Positions 24,309-35,529 of a stretch of 64,000 bases of DNA are shown here, piece after piece. Within the stretch, counting starts at the first letter, position 1, and the number at the start of each line of letters is the position of its first letter. Source of the stretch: Lepisosteus oculatus (lineage: Eukaryota > Chordata > Actinopteri > Semionotiformes > Lepisosteidae). The position numbers and the translations under genes are program-made. The DNA lies in contig NC_090709.1 in the NCBI RefSeq assembly GCF_040954835.1, positions 46,828,976 through 46,892,975 of the forward strand. The letters run 5' to 3'. The notes under the pieces are model-generated. The model was not told the DNA's origin and made no database searches. It saw nothing but the letters and a program-made list of their open reading frames with translations.

Positions 24309-24956
24309 TTAATTTCTTGAGATACGCGATTCCATATTATATTCCCTTTTAATCAAATTCTAAAAGTATGCTTGTTGACTCCGGTATCACGTTAGTTAAA
24401 GACTTCGAAGCTTACAATGTTTAGGGAGAAATGGAATACTGGTGTGTATTTTTTTCTTTAAAGTACCGAGACCAGCCATATACTGTATGTTTATGTTAAG
24501 ATTTCCCTTCAGTGGTAAAATTAGATATGAATATTCAATACTTAAACGGGCACAGTTAAGACATTAAATATACATATACATATTGTATACAGTACAGTTT
24601 GCATACGGTAATATGTTTATGTTACGCGATTAAAAAATAAATAAATAAAACTGGAAGGGCCAGCACCAGCTGGATTCGAACACACAACCTGCTAGCTGGT
24701 AGTCACGCACCTAGACCAGTAGGCTACAAGACAGCTTGCATGAACAGGCAGGCGATACAGCCCTACACAGCCCTGCCGCAGTACACGGATATAATCATAC
24801 CGTTATTAAATTCTTGAGATACGCGATTCCATATTATATTCCCTTTTAATCAAATTCTAAAAGTATTCTTGTTGACTCCGGTATCACGTTAGTTAAAGAC
24901 TTCGAAGCTTACAATGTTTAGGGAGAAATGGAATACTGGTGTGTATTTTTTTCTTT
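24309..24956. repeat. Internal ~150-bp direct repeat pair
   Basis: The block beginning near ATACGCGATTCCATATTA and ending GGTGTGTATTTTTTTC occurs at 24309-24460 and again at 24803-24956, about 494 bases apart. It is also present inverted near 22830-22990. The pair points to a local rearrangement inside the 18-bp-terminus unit. Confidence 0.7.
24661..24730 (-). repeat. tRNA-like unit, copy c
   Basis: This minus-strand copy has the best preserved B box of the four (GTGTTCGAATCC) and the A-box-like GTAGCCTACTGG. Confidence 0.55.
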
Positions 24957-25898
24957 TCATGATAGGTGTCGCATTTTAAATCATTTTCGTAGTTAGAAAT
25001 TATGAAACGCCCTGTTAAAAGCAAGGAAGTTTTTATGCCCGTTGAAGTAAAACAAAATGCCTGACAAAGTATGGCTTGGACAGATTCCAAGTGCTTGTAC
25101 AAATGTGCTAAAGAAATTATACTTTGAGTATACAGCTTGTCCAAAGTCATCCATTATTAATACTATTAGTAATATCTTCAGTAAAGGCTTTGATGCATAA
25201 ATATTTCTGATAAAGGTAGGTTGTGTACTTTTGTCCAACTGAGCAATCTTGCTTTCATAAAATATACCAACATTTTAATGACTGATGATTAACATGCTGT
25301 AATACACAGTTCAAAATTAAAGGCTCAAATGCTGTACATGAGACGTTAAGCTCCCCCTGGCGGTTTTACAAGGCGACGCCGGATAGTTAGTCACGTGACA
25401 CACGTGAACCGCGTGATACCCCGGTGGGCGTGTCGCGGTATGCCGCGAAATACCTCACCCAATTTGAATGGCTGCATCTGAACATCCCCGACATAGAAGG
25501 TTGTGGAAGTGACTTAGAGATGTGCAGGTGCTCACAGAACACAATCCATCTTTTGCATCTTTTAAGTGCTCTTGATTAAACTATGCATAGTAAAACAGCA
25601 GTACTGATGATTTTCATGGACTGATGCACACTTGTTCACAACTCCAGTGATAAAACCTTGTCTGTAAATATTGTAGAACGTAAAAGGGTGAAACAACGCT
25701 CCAACCGCAGGAATGGTAACAGAAAGGATAATTTTCTTATTTAATACGTCCTTTTGAGATGCCTTGTCAACGCACACAGACGTTAGAGCTGAACAAATAT
25801 TTTGTACACAAGACGGCAGTGCGATATTAGAATTCCTGTCTTCTTGATGGATTCAGACTCCTTCTCAGAGGTCCATGCTCACCAAATAAGTTTACAGC

Positions 25899-27141
25899 TG
25901 TAGCGGCAATGCTTGTTAATAAGACAGAGTTAAGCATTGCTGAGCTTTCCTAAATGAGGCCCCATCTCACTCTCCCTCTCTGTGGTGCAGTCACTGAGAA
26001 AGTATTCATGCAGGCTGATTTAAGATGTTTTCTTTTGATAAGGTACAGCTCTTAAACGGAGATGCACTTAGCTAAGCCTAACTATCATGATCAATGGTCA
26101 TCCATTGGCGCCTATCTGTCTAGGGAGTGCTGAATGGACATCTGGACTGTATTCCTAAGTGTCAGGAGTAAGTGACTCATATCTCACCTTGATCAACCAA
26201 TCAGGGATTGGCAGGGCGTGGTAACACCACGTGGGTCTCCAATGCCCGCCAAACTCTCAACCAATCAGCACACATCTGTGTCTTGGTCAAAAAGGGAGCG
26301 CAAGCTCAGATCGGGGCTCTCCTTGGCCATTTCCGCGCATCCTCAGAGACAATCACGTGACAACTGCTGTTGTCTGCACTGGGACTTGGAAGCTCAGATC
26401 GGGGCTCTCCTTGGCCATTTTCGCGCATCCTCAGAGACAATCACGTGACAACTGCTGTTGTCTGCACTGGGACTTGGACTTTGTTCTAAGCGCGAGGCCG
26501 AGGATCCCGTACGTACTCAGAATTCTACCAACGTGAATGCTCTGCTTGATCAATGGCAGCCTACAGTTGGACCCCCGTCGACAACCTGAATAGCTTATTC
26601 AGAAGCAGCGCTGGTCCGGGAACGAACCAGCTTCTTCCCGGGCAAAAGAGTGACTTGTGAGGACTTGCGGTCACACTCTGTGCATAGATACTTTCTACTA
26701 GCCAGCCGGACTGCTGGTAGATCCCCTCGGAGCAACAACTGCCCTGCGCGCCGCGGTTAGATTCCTCCGCCCGTCCAACTCCGAGCTGCACCTCGACTGG
26801 TTGGCCGGTAGCCAGAGGACGCTGGGACAACGCCCATTGGACAACCGCTGGAACCGAGGCTGCAACAGAGCCTGTCAGCTGGTTTGGTGTTCGTGCCTGG
26901 AAATTCCAAATCCATACACAGTGGATAAGTAAACTCCATGTTCTACATTGCGTCTCGAGAATTCAATTGTACCTCAACACAAGTTGTTATCAATTTAATT
27001 CATGAGTATTGCATTTACTTCCGAGTTTAGAGTAACAGTGGGTAATAACACTATTTAGCGATTTGGTAACCGAACGATATATATTGACATATATTCTCTG
27101 TTGTGTATCTCTTTGTGTTTGCATCTCTTCGAGATTATATA
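25899..27141 (+). mobile_element. LTR of the TGTAG/CTACA family, broken by Tc1
   Basis: It begins TGTAGCGGCAATG at 25899 and matches the reverse complement of the LTR at 56185-57565. It stops inside TTATATA at 27141, where the Tc1 fragment begins; about 240 bases of the LTR end are missing beyond it. It contains an 87-88-bp internal tandem duplication at 26307-26480. Confidence 0.8.
26307..26480 (+). repeat. Tandem duplication inside LTR
   Basis: The unit starting GCTCAGATCGGGGCTCTCC and ending CTGGGACTTGGA is present twice in a row, with a C/T difference in CCATTTCCGCG against CCATTTTCGCG. The other LTR copies at 15300-15420 and 57050-57170 have one unit. Confidence 0.85.
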
Positions 27142-27697
27142 CAGTGCCTTGCGAAAGTATTCGGCCCCCTTGAACTTTTCAACCTTTTGCCACATTTCAG
27201 GCTTCAAACATAAAGATATAAATTTTTTATTTTATGTGAAGAATCACCAACAAGTGGGACACAATTGTGAAGTGGAACGAAATCTATTGGATTTTTTAAA
27301 CTTTTTTAACTAATAAAAAAATGAAAAGTGGGGCGTGCAAAATTATTCGGCCCCCTTGCGTTAATACTTTGTAGAGCCACCTTTTGCTGCGATTACAGCT
27401 GCAAGTCGCTTGGGGTATGTCTCTATCAGTTTTGCACATCGAGAGACTGAAATTCTTGCCCATTCTTCCTTGCAAAACAGCTCGAGCTCAGTGAGGTTGG
27501 ATGGAGAGCGTTTGTGAACAGCAGTTTTCAGCTCTTTCCACAGATTCTCGATTGGATTCAGGTCTGGACTTTGACTTGGCCATTCAAACACCTGGATACG
27601 TTTATTTGTGAACCATTCCTTTGTAGATTTTGCTGTATGTTTGGGATCATTGTCTTGTTGGAAGATAAATCTCCGTCCCAGTTTCAGGTCTTTTGCA
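27142..27697 (-). mobile_element. Truncated Tc1/mariner element
   Basis: It starts at a TA with CAGTGCCTTGCGAAAGTATT, the terminal sequence of a Tc1-like family common in fish genomes. Similarity to a Tc1 transposase runs to about 27697 and then stops abruptly. The second terminus and the N-terminal half of the transposase are missing, so it cannot move by itself. Confidence 0.85.
27361..27697 (-). pseudogene. Tc1 transposase, C-terminal part
   Basis: The minus-strand frame encodes the second half of the DD34E catalytic domain. [14 protein letters not shown] carries the second Asp and [15 protein letters not shown] the final Glu, followed by the usual C-terminus ending near AAKGGSTKY. The DNA-binding paired-like domain and first catalytic Asp are gone. 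The frame as present is open, so the truncation is the main lesion. Confidence 0.85.
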
Positions 27698-28052
27698 AAG
27701 TAATACTAATAGGTTATAGCAGTATAACCCTGTATATGCGCGGACAGCACATACAAGGGTTAACTGCACAATGAACTGCGCCAGGAAACTTAAAATAGTC
27801 TTCTTTAGGTGTGATACAGTCTTTTAATACAGTCTTTGCTGTGCTCTTGAGGGTCCTTGTGGTATTTCGAGCTCTGGTTGAATGATAAGTGTCGCAGTTT
27901 AAAGTGTCGCAGTTTATTTATGGGTTGCAATTTAGAAAAAGTCAAAAACCCGCACTCAAAATGCAATTTAGAGCTTTCTGGCAAGAGGAGACACCCAAAT
28001 TAAAAATGTAACATGCCACTGTTTGTGCATGAACAAAGTAATACTTGTATGT

Positions 28053-30710
28053 ACTTGATATCTCTAATCAATCCACGGCGATATAGTTAAAGCAGAGTCC
28101 CCGCACAAAACGAAACTAAAACGCCCTGGGCATACCGTTTCGCGCTTCTTATCAGATGCTCAAAAGTAATTTGACCGTATGAAATGCATAATATAAACCT
28201 AGAAACATATACGTGAGCAGTATTTACGTAGTATCGGTGTCAAGACATACCTCTCAAATACTGTAAATCAAGTTAAAAATATCTCAAGACCGATTCTGGT
28301 CATAATGAAACCATGTTTCGTGTATGTTTTCTTTAAAGTACCGAGACCAGCCATATACTGTATGTTTATGTTCCAAAATTAATATTGTTTATGGCCTTCA
28401 CACGCCTTACAGTATGCTCCTATTCTTTTTATGCTCAGCTATTAAGATTTCCCTTCAGTGGTAAAATTCCATATGAATATTCAATACTACAACGGGCACA
28501 GTAAAGACGTTTACAGTAAATTTTTCTACGACAGACCAACAGACCAAGAGTGCCCCTGTCGGTCAACCAATCACGTACCGCGGTACCCCGCGTCATCTTG
28601 CATCATATTCCGCCAAAATGCGCAACGCCGTAGCCAATTACCTCCAGTACGTGTCTGTACCGGGCACTTTGAATGGCTGCATCTGTATAAATTGAATTGT
28701 TCTATTTTTCAGGCTTGCATATCATATTTCAGTTAAACCTTTTCTTCTATAGTAATTTCATTTGATATTAAAATTAGTCCTGATTTAAGAATTTTATAAT
28801 AAGTTTCAGTTTCAGTTTAATCATGCCCAGAAGCTACCAAAACTGGTAACGTTCACATAATGTGTAATGCAAAAGCAGCAGTTGGGGTGGGAAACAAAAG
28901 GCATTTCTTGGTATGAATCCTAAAACTTCATAGATGGCGTTCTAGGACTTCTCGCTTCAGATAAAGCTGTCAATACATCATAGATTTCTACTCAATCAAT
29001 ATAAGCAGTGTTATCACCACCGAACGCTAAATATAGATCCTGGCAATAATTCATGAGTTGTTTGTTAGAAAATTGTTTATGTTTTTTTTTTAACATATTT
29101 TCAATACCAGACAAAAAGTCGGAAGTTTCAATTTCATGCAACTGATGAAATCTCTCTTCGATGGAAGTTATAAGTACAGTACATCCAAAATACTGCGGAA
29201 TCAATCAAATTTACATGTTTCTTGTGGATCCAGAAGATCATTTTGAGACTCAAAACATGCCTGTCTTTTCTTTTTTCGAGGACGAAGGAGTAGCAGCAGG
29301 AGTAGCAGTTATGGCAAGAACGTGTTTAGAGTTCAGCACTTCTCATTTCTAATGCAGAGCCATCGACTCGGAAAGCACCGCCCGCGATAAAAGAAATTGC
29401 AGAATTGGTCTGTTCATGCTGCCTACACGCTTTGAATTGCTGGCATTTTCTGCAAGCGTTCCTTTTTGAGGGTTCATGAAATTCCTCACATTTGAGCCAA
29501 CACTAAAATATTTCATTCGGGGTCGCCTAATTCATAGTGCAAACCAAATCTACAGGGGAATGCTGTGGCACATGAAGCCGTTTGTTATTCTGTTGTGAGG
29601 TGTGAGGGGCGGAATGCAAATCGAGTTGGTGAATAGAAAATGAAACAGGAGTCACTTCTTGAGCTACAAATTCCAAAAAGTATGAAAACCTGTGCATTTT
29701 AACAGTGCAGAATACTCACAAATTGCACTGAGTTGCTTGCTTTCTTCTGCTGCTTTTATATTTCAGTCATTCACTGTCAGCTAGCACTGGAACAATTCAA
29801 GAGAGGTAAAAACAGAAGCTGTCAGGAGTGGGATTTGAACCCACGCCTCCATTTGGAGACCAGAACACCCAAGCCAGCTGGAAAGACACATGTCCTTGAG
29901 TCTGGCACCTTAGACCACTCGGCCACCCTGACAAGCAAGAGCAAGTGGTGTGCTGAATGCACCAGTAGTTGACTAAACTGAGTTTCTTCCCTGAAATGAT
30001 TTGCTTGCGAAGAGCCAAGTTGCCTTGAATGGATCTTGGAAATCAAATATACGGATGGATTGTTATTCGGTTGTGAGTTTTGAGGGGCATATTATAAATT
30101 GAGTTGGTGAAAAGGCGCTTTTTGTTAGTCTGTCGGGAGGCTGCACAAGGTGTTTAGAGGGAGAACTTCTAAAAGGCAGGCTCTCTATGTTTAACATCAA
30201 GAAAGATTTTTTTTCTCAATGGAAATGCTCTTTGGCGCTTTCAGCTTTACGTAGGGAACAACGTCTGCCAAGCCCACTTTTGAGCCAGTGCAAATGGTAA
30301 TGTGCCACCAAGTACATTTAATATTGGCTGTGGTAGCGAGCTGCTTTTGTTTGTGAAGCTTTTACTTCTTTAAGCTGAATCATCGGCAGGAGTAGCTTAT
30401 TAAATCTTTGCTCATAGCTCTCCATCAGAAATACCTTGTCCATGTTCAAAAGAGATCAGAGGATTTACTTCATGCTTTCACATGGCATACCTAACACGAA
30501 AGATTTAAATGGGGAATTGATTGTGCTTCTTGATGTTGTTCCTGTGGTTGCCTCGGTTACAATGGTGATCGTTCTACCACGTTCTGCTAGAGTATCCACT
30601 GGGTGGGCTTTATCAATTGGCTCGGATAGGTCATCAGTGCTCCGTCTCCAGAAAAATAATCAGCACTGTCTTTTTTCTGTGCGCATGACCGTCTTTTGCT
30701 AATATGATTT
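28053..30710 (+). repeat. Direct segmental duplication, copy A2
   Basis: 28053-30100 matches 7515-9560 and 30070-30705 matches 13440-14080; the 3.9 kb between those segments in copy A1 is absent. It includes the right-hand 18-bp terminus ending at 28685 and the tRNA-Leu(CAA) gene. No credible protein gene is seen. Confidence 0.8.
29820..29932 (-). tRNA. tRNA-Leu(CAA) with intron, copy 2
   Basis: On the minus strand it begins GTCAGGGTGGCCGAGTGG and ends TCAAATCCCACTCCTGACA. The acceptor stem pairs and the leucine variable arm is intact. Anticodon CAA sits in GACTCAAGG, followed by an intron of about 28 bases. The D-arm is the vertebrate consensus, unlike in copy 1, so this is the better candidate for a working gene. 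Confidence 0.9.
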
Positions 30711-31680
30711 TAATTCAGTTTTTCTCTACTACTTTCAGAGTCTTTTATTGACCTTGCTGAAGCAGAGAAGTGACAATCACAAATGCGACCAGTTGTGCAG
30801 CGTATCTTAGGAAAATCTCAGTATTATGTGTGTGCTGTCCGCGCTCAAAATGCAATTTAAAAAAAGTCAAAAACCGCGCTCAAAATGCAATTTAGAGCTT
30901 TCTGGGAAGAGGAGACACCCAAATTAATAATGTAACATGCCACTGTTTGTGCATGAACAGGGTTATACTGCTATTCCCTTTGATACCCGATTAAAAAAAA
31001 AATAAAAAATGTTTTGAATCCCCGGCGGAACCAGGCATCCATATGAATCAAGCAACAGGTTTATTCCATGCTGAAAAAAAGAAGAAAGAAAACACATTCC
31101 ATAAGAATTGACTGAGCTTCGCTCTGTACCACGCAATGATCCCCCCAGAGTCTCAGTCCCGGGTTATTTGGGTTTTTAGACAGAGGGTAAAAAACTCTCT
31201 CTCTGGCTTGACCTCCCCCTCCCTGTGTATTGTCTGTTTTTTTGTTAACAAGGCTCGCCAGCTAATATGAATCGAAACCTGTCTTTCTAGCTTTTAAAGT
31301 CGTGCGAAGTGTAAGCCACAATTCAAATAGAGAAAAAAGAGCTGACTGGCAAGATTTAAGATGTGGCTGTCAATGTTGGATTAAAAAAAACACATTGCCA
31401 GACGTTTGTTGCATTGCTTGAAAAATAACTTTATTTCGAGAGACTGGATAAGTATTTCAAGTGTTTTTTTTAACTTCCTGAAAAACAACTAATAATTTAA
31501 CTATATGTGCAAACGTTTTATGATAAGTCACTGTTGTGAATGTCTGTGGACATGTGCTGGCTGGACAGTAGGCTCTACTGTACACAGAGAGGGGCGGGAG
31601 GAGTGGACAAGCCGGTACATACTCTTACAGTTTGATTAATAGGGAATATAATACAAACGTTGTTTGGTGTTAATGTGTTG

Positions 31681-31880
31681 TTAAGTGTGAATTTGTACCT
31701 GTTTCCCTGAGGTCTGGCTTTTTTTCTGGAAAACCATAACTCTGGTCTTGTCCAGATTGACTGTCGGCGCCCAGGTCTGACAGTGCTGCTCCAGCAGCGC
31801 CAGGTTCTGGCGCAGCCTCTGTTCTGTGGGCGACAGCGGGACCAGGTCGTCTGCAAAGAGCAGGAACTCGATTTCCATAA
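31681..31880 (-). pseudogene. LINE reverse transcriptase fragment (copy 2)
   Basis: The same scrap as at 4350: FLLFADDLV and VNLDKTRVMVFQKK on the minus strand. Only about 65 residues of the polymerase core are present. Confidence 0.7.
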
Positions 31881-32059
31881 TTAATGCAGATCAGTAAATC
31901 AAGGGACAAAACAATTATTGCGCCCGGCTCCTCAATGGGCTTTGACGTGCTAATGCGTTGGTTTAACAGTCCGGGTGTGGCAAGCCTCTAATGTCTCCCG
32001 ACTTCGGCAAGAGGCACCCACCTTTCATTGGAAGCCAATGAACATTCTAGCCGTACATG

Positions 32060-32075
32060 TGAATATAGCATAAAT
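32060..32075 (+). promoter_or_regulatory. Possible TATA-like element of BEN-like gene
   Basis: ATATAGCATAAATACAC lies about 80 bases before the ATG at 32148. The inverted copy has TTTATTCTATATTC at the mirrored place (about 4166-4180), so the A/T core is only partly conserved. Confidence 0.35.
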
Positions 32076-32147
32076 ACACAAAGGGATTGGGTGAGCTCCC
32101 ATCACAAAAAAAACTGCGAACCTGCACTACAGCGACCACAGTACAGT

Positions 32148-33219
32148 ATGGAGACCAAGACCTTTTACGGGAAGAGACGGGGTGCTTCTGCCGCCCCAGC
32201 TTCCAAAGAGCGAAGGGTAAGCAAATACAGCAGACTTCATCTGAAATACGTTATTACAGCGTATATTACAAGGTATTATTGCCGTTTTGAATTTTAAATT
32301 CAATTATAATTATTTCTTTGTAGCCTGTTCTTCAAGAAAACACCGCACGGGCGAAACGATCTACCACCAGGACAGTAAAAAAGAAAGCGGTAAGACGGAA
32401 AAAAAGAAAAGTTTATTTTGACTTCTGTTCCGCGACTGATGAATACTACTGTGTGACTTTATTTCTTACATGAATTATGTTATTTTGCCACAGGCCGTGG
32501 GTCTCTGCTCTCGGCCACTGGCCAGGGTGCCAACCTGTAGAAGCAGCACCTGTGTGGAGACATTTCGGCAGCAGCGGGAGCAGTACAACGCATTACTGGG
32601 GAGGACTGGGAGGCTAGAGACACTCCTGAAAATGCAGAGGAAGGAGACAGTATGTTCCAGCAGTCAAACAGTTGAGCAGCTGTCTCTCGAAAAGTGCCTC
32701 TCCCCGCCGCGCAGGTTGCAATGCCTGGCGGAAGCTCTGCCCCCCGCAGAGCACACACCACCTCAGGACACTCCATCCCGGCCTCTCCGTTCACCACCGC
32801 ATGGGAATTGGTTGATGCTGTCCCCGCCGTCTATCTCCCCCCAGGAAGCACAGCAGAAGTCACAGACGCCAGTGGGAAAAATAATTCTCCCAGATGTCCA
32901 ACTGCTACCCATCACTCAGGAGATGGAGGGAGGGTTGTACTTGCAGTGCATCGGCATAGACGGGAAAACAAGAGCCGACCGCTACGCCACCCTCATGTTT
33001 CGAAATCTTGTGACTTTTGAAATTTACTGGGGGTGGACCACGTCTGTAAATTTTGATGGGTCCAGAGGCAAAAGTGCCTTGCCTTGCAATCTCCGGGAAA
33101 CCATTAGTAGCATGGTGAATCGGAGATTCTCAACCCCTACTTTGTGCGACTGGAAAATAATTCGTGATCGGATCAACGAAATGCTTCGTAGAAGGAGGTG
33201 CTCTTTTCCTCTCGTCTAA
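32148..33219 (+). CDS. BEN-like-domain protein, three exons, copy 2
   Basis: Exons 32148-32216 (23 codons), 32324-32389 (22 codons) and 32494-33219 (241 codons plus stop). The donors GGTAAGC and GGTAAGA and the acceptors TTTGTAG and CCACAG are good, and both introns are phase 0. The product is about 286 residues. It has a Lys/Arg-rich N-terminus, a possible short helical stretch (FRQQREQYNALLGRTGRL), a Pro/Ser-rich middle and a C-terminal BEN-like domain (MFRNLVTFEIYWGW, GSRGKSALPCNL, WKIIRDRINEMLR). An AATAAA at about 33346 suits its 3' end. The copy at 3021-4092 has the same exon structure and no disabling change. A nuclear DNA-binding role is inferred from the family. It could be a captured host gene or an accessory gene of a transposon. 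Confidence 0.68.
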
Positions 33220-33360
33220 CAGTCTGTCCACAAACACAACATTCCTGTTAGACAAGAGGAATGTAAAAAAACAATTACTTTTGTCAATGGAAACCTGTGT
33301 GTGTGTGTCTCTCTCTGCTGGATGTCCCTCTCACTCTCTGCTGAATGAATAAAAGCATTT
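33220..33360 (+). terminator. 3' UTR with AATAAA of BEN-like gene
   Basis: The 140 bases after the stop end in GAATGAATAAAAGCA, a canonical polyadenylation signal. A TGTGTGTGTCTCTCTC stretch precedes it. The same arrangement lies mirrored at about 2880-3020. Confidence 0.6.
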
Positions 33361-34530
33361 TTATAAAAAACGCGTTTGCGTTTGTCTGGTATTTACTTTT
33401 GTCCCTTTTAACTGTTTTTCCCATCTACGTTTTTGCTTTGAGATGCCACTTTTAAAGGTGATATGTAAAATAATGTTTTTTATTATTGTTATAGAGAAAC
33501 ATGATCAGATTTTCCCTGGTTCAGAAAAAAAAGATCAAGTGCTACATCTAACTTTCTTAATTCAATGTATTTAAAGCAGTGAACTACTGTAGATGTAACA
33601 TAACACTCAGAAATACAATCGAGAATAGTTTTGTGGTGTTTGTTTAGATGAAATGTTCCTAAAACGTATAACGTAACAAAATTAAAGACGATTAAAATCT
33701 GTAATCTTTCCACTTGTACTGTATGTCATCGGAAAGTTTCTGCTTTGTGTAAGGATGGTATCAAAAAGCAATCTTAAGTGGTGAGAAAGCTGTGCTCAAT
33801 GTATTTAAGGGACTTAAAAGTAAAAGGAGATGCTTCATATTGCTTGACTAATTTTAAAAACTAAGTTATAAATGCAGACGCTCCCTCGGTGCCGCGCCGG
33901 GTGTAAATATCAAAATATACATTTGTCCCGGACAGAGGCTGAAGAGCGCCTGGCTGGGGTGCGTGGGGAAGAGCATTACAGGAATGAAAGGCGGGGTTTA
34001 GGAAGGCGTACAGTCTGGGCAGGTATAGATTACACTTTTCTAAAACGTATTTGAAAAATAAAAACGTTTACAATCTAATCCTTCCACGTTTGATCCCAAA
34101 ATCCCAAGAAATATAAATCTAAACAGGTAGAAAGCTATGCTGAAAGTTTATTAAGATACTTAGAAGACAAAGATACTGTATCAATTTATGTTGCATTAGC
34201 CTGATTATGATTAAAAAACACATATAATTAAACACGCGTTTGCGATTTAAATCAAAACACGATTTAAATCAATATAAATGTTTATATTGTAACGCATACT
34301 GTCCAGCCTCCATTTCTCTATAAAAAATTACTCTATTACACACACACACACAATAGAAGCAGGAAGCAGAAGCAGGGACCGTTGTCAGAAGGCAAGAAGG
34401 TGACTATTCATTGTTATCAAAAATGACTTAGAATCGATCATGTTGTGATACTTTGAAATAAAAAAGTCAATTGATTGTCCATAATATCACTATTCTATTT
34501 TTTCTAAGAAATGTTTGTTAAAAGAAAAGT

Positions 34531-34600
34531 CCAGCACCAGCTGGATTTGAACACACAACCCATGAGTTGGTAGTCAGGCACGTAGACCAGTAGGCTACAA
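34531..34600 (-). repeat. tRNA-like unit, copy d
   Basis: GTAGCCTACTGGTCTACGTG and GTGTTCAAATCCAGC are the A- and B-box-like parts on the minus strand. It is the mirror of copy a in the inverted module. Confidence 0.5.
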
Positions 34601-35410
34601 GGGAAGTCGTATGAAGAAAGAGGCGAAACAGCCCTACACAGCCCTGTCGCAGTACACGACTATAATCATATCATTATTAAATTCTTTAGATACGCGATTC
34701 CATATTATATTCCCTATTAATCAAATTCTAAAAGTATGCTTGTTGACTCCGGTATCTCTTTAGTTAAAGACTTCGATGCTTAAAATGTTTAGGGAGAAAT
34801 GGAATACTGGTGTGTATTTTTTACTTTAAAGTACCAAGACCAGCCATATACTGTATGTTTATGTTCCAAAATTAATATCGTTTATGGCCTTCACATTCGT
34901 TATAGTATGTTCCTATTCTTTTTATACTCAGCTACTAAGATTTCCCTTCAGTGGTAAAATTCAATATCTACAACGGGCACAGTAAAGACGTTTACTGTAC
35001 TGTAAGTCTTTCTACGACAGACCAACGGACCACGAGTGCCCCTGTCGGTCAACCAATCACGTAACGCGGTACCCAGCGTCATCTTGCGTCACGATGCACG
35101 ACACCGTAGCCAATTACCTCCGGTACGTGTCTGTACCGCGCACTTTGAATGGCTGCATCTGTACCTCCTTGTGATGCATCAAGAATACACAAAACTACGG
35201 AAGCCCGTTTCCGCCAGGAAGTGGGAAAAAAAACGCGCTATGGTATCTCATATTTGCGATTTCGAAATTAACCCCATTTAATTCTGTCCTTTTGTTATTA
35301 TAATGGATTCAGGTTCTAGGGCTTGTGCACTTGCCGCTCCCACCCTAGTTCGTGCCTCACTGTATAGGCTCGAACCCAGGTCTTGCCAACTAAGTTACGG
35401 CAGCGTGGGG

Positions 35411-35505
35411 AGTCTGGTGAGGGCCACAACTTCCCGGGGTGTGAGTGCCAGCCGCAGCCTGGTGTCAGACTAGTTGTCCGGCCAGCTGGCTTATACGCTA
35501 CACAA
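35411..35505 (+). repeat. Left terminal inverted repeat of Polinton
   Basis: AGTCTGGTGAGGGCC, then CGGGGTGTGAGTGCCAGCCG, then GGCTTATACGCTACACAAGCC match the reverse complement of 51785-51885 with scattered differences. Family elements start with AG, as this does. Confidence 0.7.
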
Positions 35506-35529
35506 GCCAGCACGTGTGAGCTTTAAGAG

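Larger units (their letters stand above)
22530..25480. mobile_element. DNA-transposon-like unit with 18-bp inverted termini
   Basis: The left end CAGATGCAGCCATTCAAA (22530-22547) is perfectly mirrored by TTTGAATGGCTGCATCTG at 25463-25480. The same right end occurs at 8139, 28685 and 35161. The left end is preceded by TA and three of the four right ends are followed by TA; the end at 25480 is followed by AA. Internally the unit holds arms in both orientations (22690-23130 against 24240-24840) that also occur near both BEN genes, and tRNA-like units at 23054 and 24661. It has no transposase and no BEN gene, so it looks non-autonomous. Since the TA is not on both sides, the two ends might belong to different insertions. 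Confidence 0.55.
30820..35161 (+). repeat. ~4 kb module, inverted copy 2, with 18-bp right terminus
   Basis: This is the reverse complement of about 1190-5400. It ends at 35161 with ACTTTGAATGGCTGCATCTG followed by TA, the right-hand terminus of the family described at 22530. The left end near 30820 has no matching terminus. The non-genic parts 30820-31570 and 33360-34500 hold no other gene I can support. Confidence 0.75.
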
